A DNA stretch of 64,000 nt from Achromobacter piechaudii NBRC 102461 (lineage in GTDB: Bacteria > Pseudomonadota > Gammaproteobacteria > Burkholderiales > Burkholderiaceae_B). The stretch is taken from positions 1,116,001-1,180,000 of the forward strand of contig NZ_BCTK01000005.1 in assembly GCF_001571245.1 (NCBI RefSeq), read 5' to 3'. This document shows positions 45,142 through 54,101 of the stretch, in pieces. Under the pieces are notes generated by a model. The model worked only from the letters and a program-made list of their open reading frames with translations, was not told the origin of the DNA and did not search any database. The translations under genes were made by a program, and so were the position numbers. Numbering within the stretch: the stretch's first letter is position 1; each line of letters begins with the position of its first letter.

Positions 45142-47673
45142 ATGATGGATTTCCCTGATATGTCACAGGCCAAGCGCCCCGGTTTCTGGTCCACCCTGCG
45201 CCTGGGCGCCAGGATGATGATGCGCGACGCCCGGGCGGGCGAACTGCGCCTGTTGGTGCTGGCGCTGGTGGTCGCGGTGGCCGCGGTCACCAGCGTCGGA
45301 TTCCTGGCCGACCGCGTGGGCCGGGCGCTGGAACGCGACGCTGGCCAGATGCTGGGCGCCGACCTGGTGCTGGATGCCGACGAGCCTGTGCCCGCCACAT
45401 TCCTGGACCAGGCCCGCGAACGCGGCCTGACCCTGTCCAGCACGTGGCAGTTTCCGTCCATGGTGGGCGCTGGCGATGGCGCGCAACTGGCCGCGATCAA
45501 GGCCGTCGAACCCGGCTATCCGCTGCGCGGCGCGCTGCGCGTGGCCGACGCCCCGTTCGCGCCCGACGCGCCCACGCGCGACATTCCGCCCGAAGGCGCG
45601 GTGTGGGTGGACGCCCAACTGCTGTCACTCCTGAACCTGAAAGTGGGCGATACGCTGAACGTGGGCGACGCCCATCTGCGCGTGGACCGCGTCATCACCT
45701 ACGAGCCGGATCGCGGCATGCAGTTCGTCAACGTGGCGCCGCGCGTGCTGTTGCGCGCCAGCGACCTGCCGGCCACCGGGCTGGTCGGACCCGGCAGCCG
45801 CATCGGCTACGCCATGTTGATCGCCGGCCAGCCGGACGCCGTGGCGGGCTACGCCACGTGGCTGAACCAGAACCTGAAACGCGGGCAGAAGATCGCGACG
45901 CTGGAATCGGGCCGGCCGGAAGTGCGCCGCACGCTGGACCGCGCGCAGCGCTTTCTATCACTGGTGGCTTTGCTGGCGGTGCTGATTTCCGCCGTCGCCG
46001 TGGCGCTGGCCGCCGGCCGCTACATGACCCGCCACCGCGACGGCATCGCCGTCATGCGTTGCCTGGGGGCGGTGCAGACGCAGGTCTCGCGCATGCTGAC
46101 GCTGGAATTCGCGCTGGTGGGCCTGTTTGCGTCGGCTGCCGGCTGCCTGGTGGGCTTTGCCGTGCACCAGGTGCTGGTGATGCTGCTGGGCTCCTTGATC
46201 GACACGAGCCTGCCCGCGCCGTCTGCGATACCCGCTCTGCAAGGCGTGTTGACCGGCCTGTTGCTGCTGCTGGGCTTCGCTCTGCCGGCGCTGGCGCAAT
46301 TGCGGCACGTGCCGCCCGCCCGGGTCCTGCGGCGCGATGCCGACACCCTGAGCGCCCGCAGCGCCTTCGGCTATGCGGTCGGCGCGACCGGTTTCGCGCT
46401 GCTGATCTGGTGGTTCGCGGGCGACGCCAAGCTGGGCGCCGTGGTGGCCGGCGGCTTCCTGGGCGCGTTCGCGGTGTTCGCGCTGGTGGCATGGCTCTGC
46501 ATCCTGGGGCTGGCGCGCGTGCGTCGGCTGGCGGGCGGTCTGCCCGCGCTGCGTTTCGCGCTGGCCGGCGTAGTCCGCCGCCGCGCCGCCACGATCACTC
46601 AGGTCTGCGCGCTGGCGGTCGGCCTGATGGCGTTGTTGCTGTTGACGATGACCCGTACCGATCTGATCCAGGGCTGGCAGCGCACCATGCCGGCCGATGC
46701 GCCCAACCGCTTTCTGATCAACGTGCAACCCGACCAGCGCCAGCCCGTCATAGACGCGCTGACCCGCGAGGGCCTGGGCCGCATCACGCTGTCGCCGATG
46801 GTGCGGGGGCGCTTGATCGCCATCAATGGCAAGCCGGTCGGCCCGGACGACTACGAAGAGCCCCGCGCCAAGCGCCTGGTGGACCGCGAATTCAATCTGT
46901 CCTATGGCGATGAGCTGCCCTCGTCCAACAAGATCGAGCGAGGGCGTTGGCTGACCCCGGGCGCGTCGGAAGTGTCGCTGGAGTCCGGGCTGGCCAAATC
47001 GCTGGGCCTGAAACTGGGCGACAAAATGACCTTCGACGTGGCCGGCCAGCAGGTCGAGGCCGCCGTCACCAGCACCCGGCGCGTGGATTGGGATACGATG
47101 CGCGTCAACTTTTTCGCCATCCTGACCCCCGCCGCGCTGGCCGACATGCCCCAAAGCTGGATCACTTCTTTCTACCTGCCGCCAGAAAAAGCGTCGGCCT
47201 TGCCGGCGCTGGTGCGCCAGTTTCCCAACCTGACCGTGTTCGACGTGGGCGCCATCCTGCAACAGTTGCAGTCTGTCTTGAACGAGGTGGGCAAGGCGGT
47301 GCAACTGCTGTTCCTGTTTACGCTGGCGGCCGGCGTGCTGGTGCTGTCGGCGGCGCTGACGGCCACGCGCGACGAGCGCATGCGCGAGGCGGCGGTGCTG
47401 CGGGCGCTGGGCGCGACCCGCACGCAGTTGGCGCGCTCGCAGAGGATCGAACTTTGGGCGGTGGGCGGCCTGGCGGGCCTGCTGGCGGCGGCGGGAGCCA
47501 CCGCCATCGCCTGGGCGCTGTCGACCCAGGTGTTCGACTTCACCATCACCCTGAGCCTGTGGCCCTGGCTGGCCGGCATTGGCGCAGGGATGCTGGGCGC
47601 CTGGGCGGGCGGCGCGCTGGCCCTGCGCGGTGTGTTGCGGACCCCGCCGCTGGTCACCCTTCGAGAAACCTGA
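45142..47673 (+). CDS. FtsX/MacB-type ABC permease (YbbP-like)
   Basis: This large permease of 843 residues has the YbbP layout: helix 1 (about 37-58), a big periplasmic domain, helices 2-4 (about 270-410, FtsX domain 1), a central pair, another periplasmic domain, and a C-terminal FtsX domain 2 (about 715-835) with LRALGATRTQLARSQ. YbbP pairs with the ATPase YbbA in E. coli. Here no ATPase gene adjoins it. Its stop overlaps the haemoglobin gene start (TGATG). An ATG at 45160 is an alternative start. Role in envelope lipid or lipoprotein handling is inferred. Confidence 0.87.
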   Translation: MMDFPDMSQAKRPGFWSTLRLGARMMMRDARAGELRLLVLALVVAVAAVTSVGFLADRVGRALERDAGQMLGADLVLDADEPVPATFLDQARERGLTLSSTWQFPSMVGAGDGAQLAAIKAVEPGYPLRGALRVADAPFAPDAPTRDIPPEGAVWVDAQLLSLLNLKVGDTLNVGDAHLRVDRVITYEPDRGMQFVNVAPRVLLRASDLPATGLVGPGSRIGYAMLIAGQPDAVAGYATWLNQNLKRGQKIATLESGRPEVRRTLDRAQRFLSLVALLAVLISAVAVALAAGRYMTRHRDGIAVMRCLGAVQTQVSRMLTLEFALVGLFASAAGCLVGFAVHQVLVMLLGSLIDTSLPAPSAIPALQGVLTGLLLLLGFALPALAQLRHVPPARVLRRDADTLSARSAFGYAVGATGFALLIWWFAGDAKLGAVVAGGFLGAFAVFALVAWLCILGLARVRRLAGGLPALRFALAGVVRRRAATITQVCALAVGLMALLLLTMTRTDLIQGWQRTMPADAPNRFLINVQPDQRQPVIDALTREGLGRITLSPMVRGRLIAINGKPVGPDDYEEPRAKRLVDREFNLSYGDELPSSNKIERGRWLTPGASEVSLESGLAKSLGLKLGDKMTFDVAGQQVEAAVTSTRRVDWDTMRVNFFAILTPAALADMPQSWITSFYLPPEKASALPALVRQFPNLTVFDVGAILQQLQSVLNEVGKAVQLLFLFTLAAGVLVLSAALTATRDERMREAAVLRALGATRTQLARSQRIELWAVGGLAGLLAAAGATAIAWALSTQVFDFTITLSLWPWLAGIGAGMLGAWAGGALALRGVLRTPPLVTLRET

Positions 47674-48095
47674 TGACAACCCGCGTCCATACCATTAGCG
47701 AACCCGTGGAAAATTCCCGCAGTATCTTTGACCTTCTTGGTGGCGAACCCGGCGTGCGCGCGCTGGTCGACCGTTTCTATGACCTGATGGACATGGAGCC
47801 CGACCTGAAAGAACTGCGCGCGGCGCACGGCCCCAGCCTGGACCAGGCGCGCGACAAGCTCTTCTGGTTCCTGTGCGGCTACTTTGGCGGCCCCGACCAC
47901 TACATCGAACGCTTCGGCCACCCCCGCCTGCGCGCGCGCCACCTGCCGTTTTCCATTGGCCAGATCGAACGCGACCAGTGGGTGACGTGCATCGGCCGCG
48001 CCATGCAGGACCAGGACCTGGACCCGGCCCTGACGGACAGGCTGCTGGAATCTTTCTACGGCGTGGCCGACTGGATGCGCAATCGTGAAGGCTGA
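47673..48095 (+). CDS. Group II truncated haemoglobin
   Basis: This 140-residue globin has the group II pattern: LLGGEPGVRALVDRFYDLM at helices A-B, FWFLCGYFGGPDHYIERFG, and GHPRLRARHLPFSIG with the proximal His in RHLPF. Members bind oxygen or NO and protect against nitrosative or oxidative stress. The ATG overlaps the YbbP-like stop by one base, and the Kdo kinase gene starts 11 bases before this gene's stop, so all three are translationally linked. Confidence 0.92.
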   Translation: MTTRVHTISEPVENSRSIFDLLGGEPGVRALVDRFYDLMDMEPDLKELRAAHGPSLDQARDKLFWFLCGYFGGPDHYIERFGHPRLRARHLPFSIGQIERDQWVTCIGRAMQDQDLDPALTDRLLESFYGVADWMRNREG

Positions 48096-48819
48096 CGACC
48101 CGCAATCGGGCGCGCTGCGTCAGTCCTGGCCCAGCCCACTGGCTGGCGCCATGTTGAGCGACACCGCGCGCCTGGGCAACGCCGGCCCCGACATCTTCAA
48201 CCCCGGCCACTATGGCGACCGGGCGCGGCCGGTGGACGCGGGCGGACGCCAGGCGGCGTGGTTCGTGCAGGGGCAGGGCTGGCAGGGCGTGCTGCGGCGC
48301 TACCGGCGCGGCGGCATGGTCGCCCGCATCAGCCGCGACGCCTATCTATGGAACGGCGAAGACCGCACCCGCAGCTTCCGTGAATTCCGTTTGCTGGCCG
48401 CGATGCGCGCCCAAGGCCTGGCCGTGCCGGCCCCGCTGGCCGCCGCCTACTGGCGCCAAGGTCCGATCTACCGCGCGGCGATCATCGTGGAACGCATCCC
48501 CGGCGTGCGGCCGCTGGCCCATGCACTGGCCGAACCGCTGTGGGGCGCGGTGGCGCAGGCCATCGTCCGCATGCATCGCGCGGGCGTGTGGCATGCCGAT
48601 CTGAACGCCTTCAACATCCTGCTCGGCGCGGACGACCAGGTCTGGCTGATCGACTTCGACCGGGGCACGCAGGGCGCGCTGTCCGAACGTCAGCGCCAGG
48701 GCAACCTGGACCGCCTGCGCCGCTCTCTCGTCAAGGTGGCGGGTGAAGACGGCGATCGCTACTGGATGAAGCTGCGCGACAGCTACTGGACGGCGTGGGG
48801 CGTGGGCGTGCAGCCTTGA
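48085..48819 (+). CDS. kdkA: 3-deoxy-D-manno-octulosonic acid (Kdo) kinase
   Basis: This 244-residue kinase-fold protein carries the catalytic loop GVWHADLNAFNILL and the metal-binding LIDFDRGTQ, as in KdkA/WaaP. KdkA phosphorylates Kdo in the lipopolysaccharide inner core at the cytoplasmic membrane face, as known in Haemophilus, Bordetella and Pasteurella. The GTG start at 48085 overlaps the haemoglobin gene; an ATG at 48151 would give 222 residues. Other LPS genes are not nearby. Confidence 0.88.
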   Translation: MKADDPQSGALRQSWPSPLAGAMLSDTARLGNAGPDIFNPGHYGDRARPVDAGGRQAAWFVQGQGWQGVLRRYRRGGMVARISRDAYLWNGEDRTRSFREFRLLAAMRAQGLAVPAPLAAAYWRQGPIYRAAIIVERIPGVRPLAHALAEPLWGAVAQAIVRMHRAGVWHADLNAFNILLGADDQVWLIDFDRGTQGALSERQRQGNLDRLRRSLVKVAGEDGDRYWMKLRDSYWTAWGVGVQP

Positions 48820-48960
48820 CCGCCCGGCGCGGCCCGTCTTGCGGTCGGCCGCTAATTGCGTGAACTCGCCGGTAAAGTTGGGCAGGTCAACGCTAAAAGG
48901 CTTTATCATTTCGCCTTTTGGTAGTCCTGACATACACGGCATACGGCAAGGGGGCTTGTA

Positions 48961-50064
48961 ATGGAACTAAGGGCGGGAATGCGCTGGGCGCTTGGAGCGG
49001 TGTTGGTCGCGGCATCGGCATCGTCGGCGGTCGCGCAGAACAAGGTCGTCAACGTCTATAACTGGGCCGAGTACACGGCGCCGGACACGATTCCGGGTTT
49101 CGAAAAGGAAACCGGCATCAAGGTCCGCTATGACGTGTACGACAGCAATGACACGCTGCAAGCCAAGTTGCTTGCCGGCAAGTCCGGCTACGACGTCGTT
49201 GTTCCGTCCACCCATTACGCCTCGCGTCAGATCGAGGCGGGCCTGTTCCAGAAGCTGGACAAGTCCAAGATCCCCAACTGGAAATACCTGGATCCCGAAG
49301 TGATGGCGCTGGTCGCCTCCGTCGATCCGGGCAACCAATATGCAATCCCATGGGGCTACGGCACCAATGGCCTGGGCTACAACGTCACCAAGGTCAAGCA
49401 GATCATGGGCGACAACGTCGACCTGGCCAACTGGGACATGATCTTCAAGCCCGAGAACGCCGCCAAGCTGAAAGAGTGCGGCATCTCGATGCTGGACGAA
49501 GCCGCGCAGGTGTTCCCGGCCGTGCTCAAGTACCTGGGCAAGGATCCCAACAGCACCAACGCCGACGACTACAAGGCCGCGCTGGACGTGCTCAAGCAGA
49601 TCCGTCCGTACATCCGCCAGTTCAGCTCGTCGGGCTACATCGACGAACTCGCGGTGGGCGACCTTTGCATGGTCTACGGCTTTTCGGGCGACGTGATGAT
49701 CGCCCGCAAGCGCGCGCAGGAAGCCAAGAAGTCGTATGAAGTGAATTACTTCATCCCCAAGGGCGGCGCGCCGGCCTGGTTCGACCTGATGGTCATTCCG
49801 AAGGATGCGCCGCATCCCGAAGAGGCCCTGGCGTTCATCAACTACATTGAAACGCCGAAGGTCCACGCCGCCATCACCAACACCATGTTCTATCCCAACG
49901 CCAACAAAGAGGCGCGGCAGTACGTGGTCAAGGACGTGGCGGACAACCCCATGATCTATCCGCCGGCAGAGGTCTCCAAGACCCTCTACGTGATCAAGGC
50001 GCTGCCCTTGAACATTCAACGCCTGCAAAACCGGATGTGGTCCGAGCTGAAGTCTGGAAGATAA
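48961..50064 (+). CDS. potF: Putrescine-binding periplasmic protein PotF
   Basis: This 367-residue exported protein has a signal peptide (about 1-25, ending SSAVA) and the PotF/PotD core NVYNWAEYTAPDTIPGFEKE (NVYNWAEY), YDVYDSNDTLQAKLL, and GYGTNGLGYN, matching E. coli PotF (370 residues). The Trp/Asp contacts for diamines fit VNVYNWAEY and FDLMVIPK. It begins the potFGHI operon; the 140 bases upstream hold AT-rich promoter-like sequence but no clear consensus. Confidence 0.94.
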   Translation: MELRAGMRWALGAVLVAASASSAVAQNKVVNVYNWAEYTAPDTIPGFEKETGIKVRYDVYDSNDTLQAKLLAGKSGYDVVVPSTHYASRQIEAGLFQKLDKSKIPNWKYLDPEVMALVASVDPGNQYAIPWGYGTNGLGYNVTKVKQIMGDNVDLANWDMIFKPENAAKLKECGISMLDEAAQVFPAVLKYLGKDPNSTNADDYKAALDVLKQIRPYIRQFSSSGYIDELAVGDLCMVYGFSGDVMIARKRAQEAKKSYEVNYFIPKGGAPAWFDLMVIPKDAPHPEEALAFINYIETPKVHAAITNTMFYPNANKEARQYVVKDVADNPMIYPPAEVSKTLYVIKALPLNIQRLQNRMWSELKSGR

Positions 50065-50070
50065 GTCATC

Positions 50071-51198
50071 ATGAGCGATAGCCGTTACTCGGCGCCGCAT
50101 ACGGTCGACCCGGACGAATTCGTCCGGGTGTCCGATGTGGTCAAGATTTTTGGCGATGTGGTCGCCGTGCGTTCCGTCAACCTGTCCGTCAAGCGCAACG
50201 AGATCTTCGCGCTGCTTGGCAGCTCCGGCAGCGGCAAGTCGACCTTGCTGCGCATGTTGGCCGGTTTCGAAGAGGCCACGTCGGGGCAGATCCTGCTGGA
50301 CGGCGAGGACATCACCAGCGTGCCGCCTTATCGGCGGCCCGTGAACATGATGTTCCAGTCGTATGCGCTGTTTCCGCACATGACGGTGGAAGCCAACGTG
50401 GCGTTCGGCCTGAAGCAGGAAGGCGTCGATCGCGCCGAAATCCACGACCGCGTATTCGAAGCGCTGGACCTGGTCCAGATGGCCGGCTATTCGCGCCGCA
50501 AGCCCAATCAGCTGTCGGGCGGCCAGCAGCAACGCGTGGCGCTGGCGCGCAGCCTGGTCAAGCGGCCCAAGCTGTTGCTGCTGGACGAACCGATGTCCGC
50601 GCTGGACAAGCAGATTCGCCAGAAGACGCAGATCGAGCTGGTGAAGATTCTTGAACAGGTGGGCGTGACCTGCATCATGGTGACGCACGACCAGGAAGAA
50701 GCCATGACCATGGCGCATCGGCTGGCCGTGATGACCGAAGGGCAGATCGTCCAGTGCGGCACGCCGCAGGACGTCTACGCATTTCCGAACTCGCGCTTCG
50801 TGGCCAGCTTCATCGGCACCACCAATATGTTCACCGGCACGATCGTGGTGGACGAGCCCGACCACGTCGCCATCGAATGCGCTGAACTGACCCGGCCGCT
50901 GTTCGTGAACCACGGCGTCAGCGAACCCCTGGGCATGGAAGTGCACGTGTCCATCCGGCCCGAGCGCCTGCTGGTGTCGCGCGACCAACCCGAAGGCGAA
51001 TACAACTGGGCGCACGGCATGGTCAGCCACATGGCCTGGATGGGCAGCTACGCGCTCTATCAGATCCGCCTGGATTCCGGCAAGACGGTCGAGGCCAGCG
51101 TGCCCAGCCTGCTGTTGGCCCAGATGGACGCGCCGGGCATCGACGAAGAAATCTTCGTCAGCTGGGGCGCCGACAGCGCGACGGTGCTGGCGTCATGA
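50071..51198 (+). CDS. potG: Putrescine ABC transporter ATPase PotG
   Basis: This 375-residue ATPase (E. coli 377) has Walker A GSSGSGKST, Q-loop FQSYALFPH, signature LSGGQQQRVALAR, Walker B LLLDEPMSALD and switch His THDQEE, followed by a TOBE-type C-terminal regulatory domain (about 290-370). It starts six bases after potF and ends with ATGA shared with potH. Confidence 0.96.
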   Translation: MSDSRYSAPHTVDPDEFVRVSDVVKIFGDVVAVRSVNLSVKRNEIFALLGSSGSGKSTLLRMLAGFEEATSGQILLDGEDITSVPPYRRPVNMMFQSYALFPHMTVEANVAFGLKQEGVDRAEIHDRVFEALDLVQMAGYSRRKPNQLSGGQQQRVALARSLVKRPKLLLLDEPMSALDKQIRQKTQIELVKILEQVGVTCIMVTHDQEEAMTMAHRLAVMTEGQIVQCGTPQDVYAFPNSRFVASFIGTTNMFTGTIVVDEPDHVAIECAELTRPLFVNHGVSEPLGMEVHVSIRPERLLVSRDQPEGEYNWAHGMVSHMAWMGSYALYQIRLDSGKTVEASVPSLLLAQMDAPGIDEEIFVSWGADSATVLAS

Positions 51199-52115
51199 TC
51201 CGGTTTTCGCCCCGCGACTGGTTGCCGTCGGGCCGGGCGCTGGCGGTGGTGCCGCCGTTTGCCTGGCTGGTGGTGTTCCTGCTGCTGCCCTTCCTGCTGG
51301 TATTGAAGATCAGCTTCGCCGAAGTCAAATTCGGCATTCCGCCGTACACGTCGCTGGCCGAATTCCAGGACGAGGCGGTGCAGTTCAGCCTGCACCTGCG
51401 CGGCTACATCCTGCTGTTCACCGACAGCCTGTATTTCAAGACCTACCTCAGCTCGGTGAAGATCGCCGGCATTACCACGTTGATCTGCGTGCTGATCGGC
51501 TATCCCATTGCGTACTACATCGCGCGGTCCTCGCCGCGCGTGCGCAACCTGTTGCTGCTGGGCGTGATCCTGCCGTTCTGGACGTCGCTGCTGCTGCGCG
51601 TGTATGCCTGGGTCGGCATCTTGCGCAACGACGGGCTGCTGAACAATCTGCTGCAAAGCCTGGGCATCATTTCCAGCCCGCTTGAAATCTATCGCACCGA
51701 CGTGGCCGTATATATCGGCATGGTCTACGCGTACCTGCCGTTCTTCATCCTGCCGCTGTACGCGACGCTGGTGAAGATGGACCTGCGCCTGCTCGAAGCC
51801 GCCTACGATCTGGGCGCCAAGCCCTGGCAGGCGTTCTGGCAGATCACCGTGCCGCTGTCGCGCCAGGGCGTGATCGCCGGCGCGATGCTGGTGTTCATTC
51901 CGGCGGTGGGCGAATACGTCATTCCCGAAATGCTGGGCGGCGCGAACACGCTGATGATGGGTCGCGTCATGTGGAACGAGTTCTTCAATAACGCCGACTG
52001 GCCCATGGCCTCGGCGGTGACCTGCGTGATGGTCCTGTTGCTGCTCGTGCCGCTGGTGGTGTTCCAGTACAACCAGGTCAAGCAGCAGGAACAAGGTAAC
52101 GGAGGCCGCAAATGA
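51195..52115 (+). CDS. potH: Putrescine ABC transporter permease PotH
   Basis: This 306-residue permease has six helices and the EAA loop LEAAYDLGAKPWQAFWQITVP (EAAYDLGAKPWQAF). Its start overlaps potG by four bases (ATGA) and its stop overlaps potI in the same way. It forms the membrane channel with PotI. Confidence 0.95.
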   Translation: MIRFSPRDWLPSGRALAVVPPFAWLVVFLLLPFLLVLKISFAEVKFGIPPYTSLAEFQDEAVQFSLHLRGYILLFTDSLYFKTYLSSVKIAGITTLICVLIGYPIAYYIARSSPRVRNLLLLGVILPFWTSLLLRVYAWVGILRNDGLLNNLLQSLGIISSPLEIYRTDVAVYIGMVYAYLPFFILPLYATLVKMDLRLLEAAYDLGAKPWQAFWQITVPLSRQGVIAGAMLVFIPAVGEYVIPEMLGGANTLMMGRVMWNEFFNNADWPMASAVTCVMVLLLLVPLVVFQYNQVKQQEQGNGGRK

Positions 52116-52921
52116 AGGGCCCCAATAAAACGTTGCGCGCCGTGGTGCTGGGGCTGGGCTATTTTTTCCTGTACGTGCCCATCCTCAGCCTGATGGTGTT
52201 TTCGTTCAACGAGTCCCCCACGGTCACGTCGTGGGCGGGGTTCTCGTTCCGCTGGTATCACGCGCTGGCCAATGACGATGCGCTGCTGCGCGCCGCCTGG
52301 CTGTCGTTCCGCATCGCCGCGCTGACGGCCACGGCTGCCGTCATCATCGGCACGTGGGCGGGCTACGTGCTGGGGCGCATGGGACGTTTTCGCGGATTTT
52401 CACTGTACGTCGGCATGTTGAGCGCGCCGCTGGTCATTCCCGAAGTGGTGCTGGGCATTTCGTTGTTGCTGATGTTCGTCGAGCTGCGTGGCAGCCTGGG
52501 CTGGCCGTCGGAAAACGGCGTGTTCACGATCTGGGTCGGGCACGTGACGCTGTGCATGGCGTTCGTGGCGGTCGTCATCCAGACCCGCATCCGCGACCTG
52601 GACCGTTCGCTGGAAGAGGCCGCGCTGGATTTGGGCGCGACGCCCATCACCGTGTTCTTCAAGATCACGCTGCCGCTGATCGCGCCGGCGCTGGCATCGG
52701 CCTGGTTGCTGTCCTTCACGCTGTCGCTGGACGACGTCGTGCTGGCCTCGTTCCTGTCCGGCCCCAGCTCCAGCACCTTACCGATGGAAGTGTTCTCGCG
52801 CGTGCGGCTCGGGCTCAAGCCCGAGATCAACGCGCTTGCCACCTTGTTCATCCTGGCCGTGGGCACCTGCGTGATCCTGGCCAACCGCCTGCAATGGCGC
52901 AAGGAGTCTGAATCCAAATGA
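52112..52921 (+). CDS. potI: Putrescine ABC transporter permease PotI
   Basis: This 269-residue permease (E. coli 281) has six helices, the FNESPTVTSW segment in the first periplasmic loop, and the EAA loop LEEAALDLGATPITVFFKI. The four-base ATGA overlap with potH is followed by another with the Spx/ArsC-like gene, which is therefore coupled to the uptake operon. Confidence 0.95.
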   Translation: MKGPNKTLRAVVLGLGYFFLYVPILSLMVFSFNESPTVTSWAGFSFRWYHALANDDALLRAAWLSFRIAALTATAAVIIGTWAGYVLGRMGRFRGFSLYVGMLSAPLVIPEVVLGISLLLMFVELRGSLGWPSENGVFTIWVGHVTLCMAFVAVVIQTRIRDLDRSLEEAALDLGATPITVFFKITLPLIAPALASAWLLSFTLSLDDVVLASFLSGPSSSTLPMEVFSRVRLGLKPEINALATLFILAVGTCVILANRLQWRKESESK

Positions 52922-53274
52922 AGCAAACCACCCTGTATGGCCTGACCAAGTGCAGCACCTGCGTCAAGGCGCGCGACTGGCTGTCTGAACATGGCGTCGA
53001 TCACGCGTTCGTGGATTACCGGGATCAGCCCGTTGATGCGGCTACGCTGAAATCCTGGTCCGACAAGGTCGGCGGCTGGGAAAAGCTGGTCAATCGTTCG
53101 TCGATGACGTGGCGCAACCTGCCAGAAGACCGCAAGTCGGTCCATACCGACAAGCAGTGGAGCGACCTGATCGCCGAATATCCAGCGTTGGTGCGCCGCC
53201 CCGTCACCGTGACGCCCGACGGCGAAGTCACCGTGGGCTTCAGCGAAAAGCGCTACGGCGAGCGCTTCGCCTGA
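52918..53274 (+). CDS. Spx/ArsC-family (YffB-like) thioredoxin-fold protein
   Basis: This 118-residue protein has the ArsC/Spx pattern: LTKCSTCVKARDWL (CxxC at about residues 12-15), HAFVDYRDQPVDAATL and RRPVTVTPDGEVTVGFS. YffB-like proteins are poorly characterised; arsenate reductase activity is not assured, as the family lacks the extra Cys or Arg arrangement I would need to claim it. The start overlaps the potI stop (ATGA). The glycosylase gene follows after 16 bases. Confidence 0.88.
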   Translation: MKQTTLYGLTKCSTCVKARDWLSEHGVDHAFVDYRDQPVDAATLKSWSDKVGGWEKLVNRSSMTWRNLPEDRKSVHTDKQWSDLIAEYPALVRRPVTVTPDGEVTVGFSEKRYGERFA

Positions 53275-53290
53275 GAGCGGGCGGGCAGCG

Positions 53291-54058
53291 ATGACGGCTT
53301 ACCCGGGCCAGGCATCGCGCGGCGCCGGCCAGGCGTTGCCCGATGCGTTTTTCAATCGCGATGCCTGCACGCTGGCGCGCGATCTGCTGGGCAAGGTCAT
53401 CCGCCATCGCGTGAGCGGGCTGTGGCTGTCGGCGCGCATCATCGAAACCGAGGCCTACTACCTGGAAGAAAAGGGCAGCCACGCTTCGCTGGGCTACACC
53501 CATAAACGCCGCGCCTTGTTCATGGATGGCGGCGTCATCTATATGTATTACGCGCGGGGCGGCGATTCGCTGAATTTCAGCGCAGCCGGCCCCGGCAATG
53601 CCGTGCTGATCAAATCCGGCTATCCGTGGATCGATGCGCTGTCCGGCCCCGAGGCGCTGGCCCGGATGCAGGCGCTGAACCCCGACGCGCAAGGTTTGCC
53701 GCGCCCCGCCGCGCGGCTGTGTGCCGGGCAGACCTTGCTGTGCCGGTCGCTCGGCCTGAAAGTGCCTGAGTGGGACGCGCGCCGTTTCGAGCCCGAGGCG
53801 CTGTACGTTCACGACGTGGGCGATTCGCCCGAGGCGCTGATCTGCACCACGCGCCTGGGGATCCCGCCGGGACGCGACGAACATCTGCATTACCGTTTCG
53901 TGGATCCGGCCTACGCCGCATTCTGCACGCGCAATCCGTTGCGGCGCGGCCAGCGTGCCGGCCATGATTACGTGTGGGTCGATCGGCAGGGCATCGTGCT
54001 GCCGGACGCCCCGGCAGGATTCGAAACGGGCGCTGGCCCCGCAGCGGTGCAAGGTTAG
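53291..54058 (+). CDS. DNA-3-methyladenine glycosylase (AAG/MPG family)
   Basis: This 255-residue protein belongs to the alkyladenine glycosylase family, which removes alkylated purines in base-excision repair. The core DLLGKVIRHRVSG, IIETEAYYLEEKGSHASLG (with the catalytic Glu in IETEAYY) and MYYARGGDSLNFS are typical. A second alkylation-related gene, aidB, lies 4 kb downstream but is in another unit. It follows the Spx/ArsC-like gene by 16 bases and is convergent with yrbL. No Ada-type regulatory site is evident. Confidence 0.88.
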   Translation: MTAYPGQASRGAGQALPDAFFNRDACTLARDLLGKVIRHRVSGLWLSARIIETEAYYLEEKGSHASLGYTHKRRALFMDGGVIYMYYARGGDSLNFSAAGPGNAVLIKSGYPWIDALSGPEALARMQALNPDAQGLPRPAARLCAGQTLLCRSLGLKVPEWDARRFEPEALYVHDVGDSPEALICTTRLGIPPGRDEHLHYRFVDPAYAAFCTRNPLRRGQRAGHDYVWVDRQGIVLPDAPAGFETGAGPAAVQG

Positions 54059-54101
54059 GGCACGGCAGCAGGCTCGGACGCCGCCAAAGCCCCGCCGCGC
54101 G

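Noticed and set aside
52918..53274. Arsenate reductase partner for arsB.
   Set aside because: The gene is 47 kb away, coupled to the pot operon, and belongs to the YffB/Spx branch for which arsenate reduction is not established.
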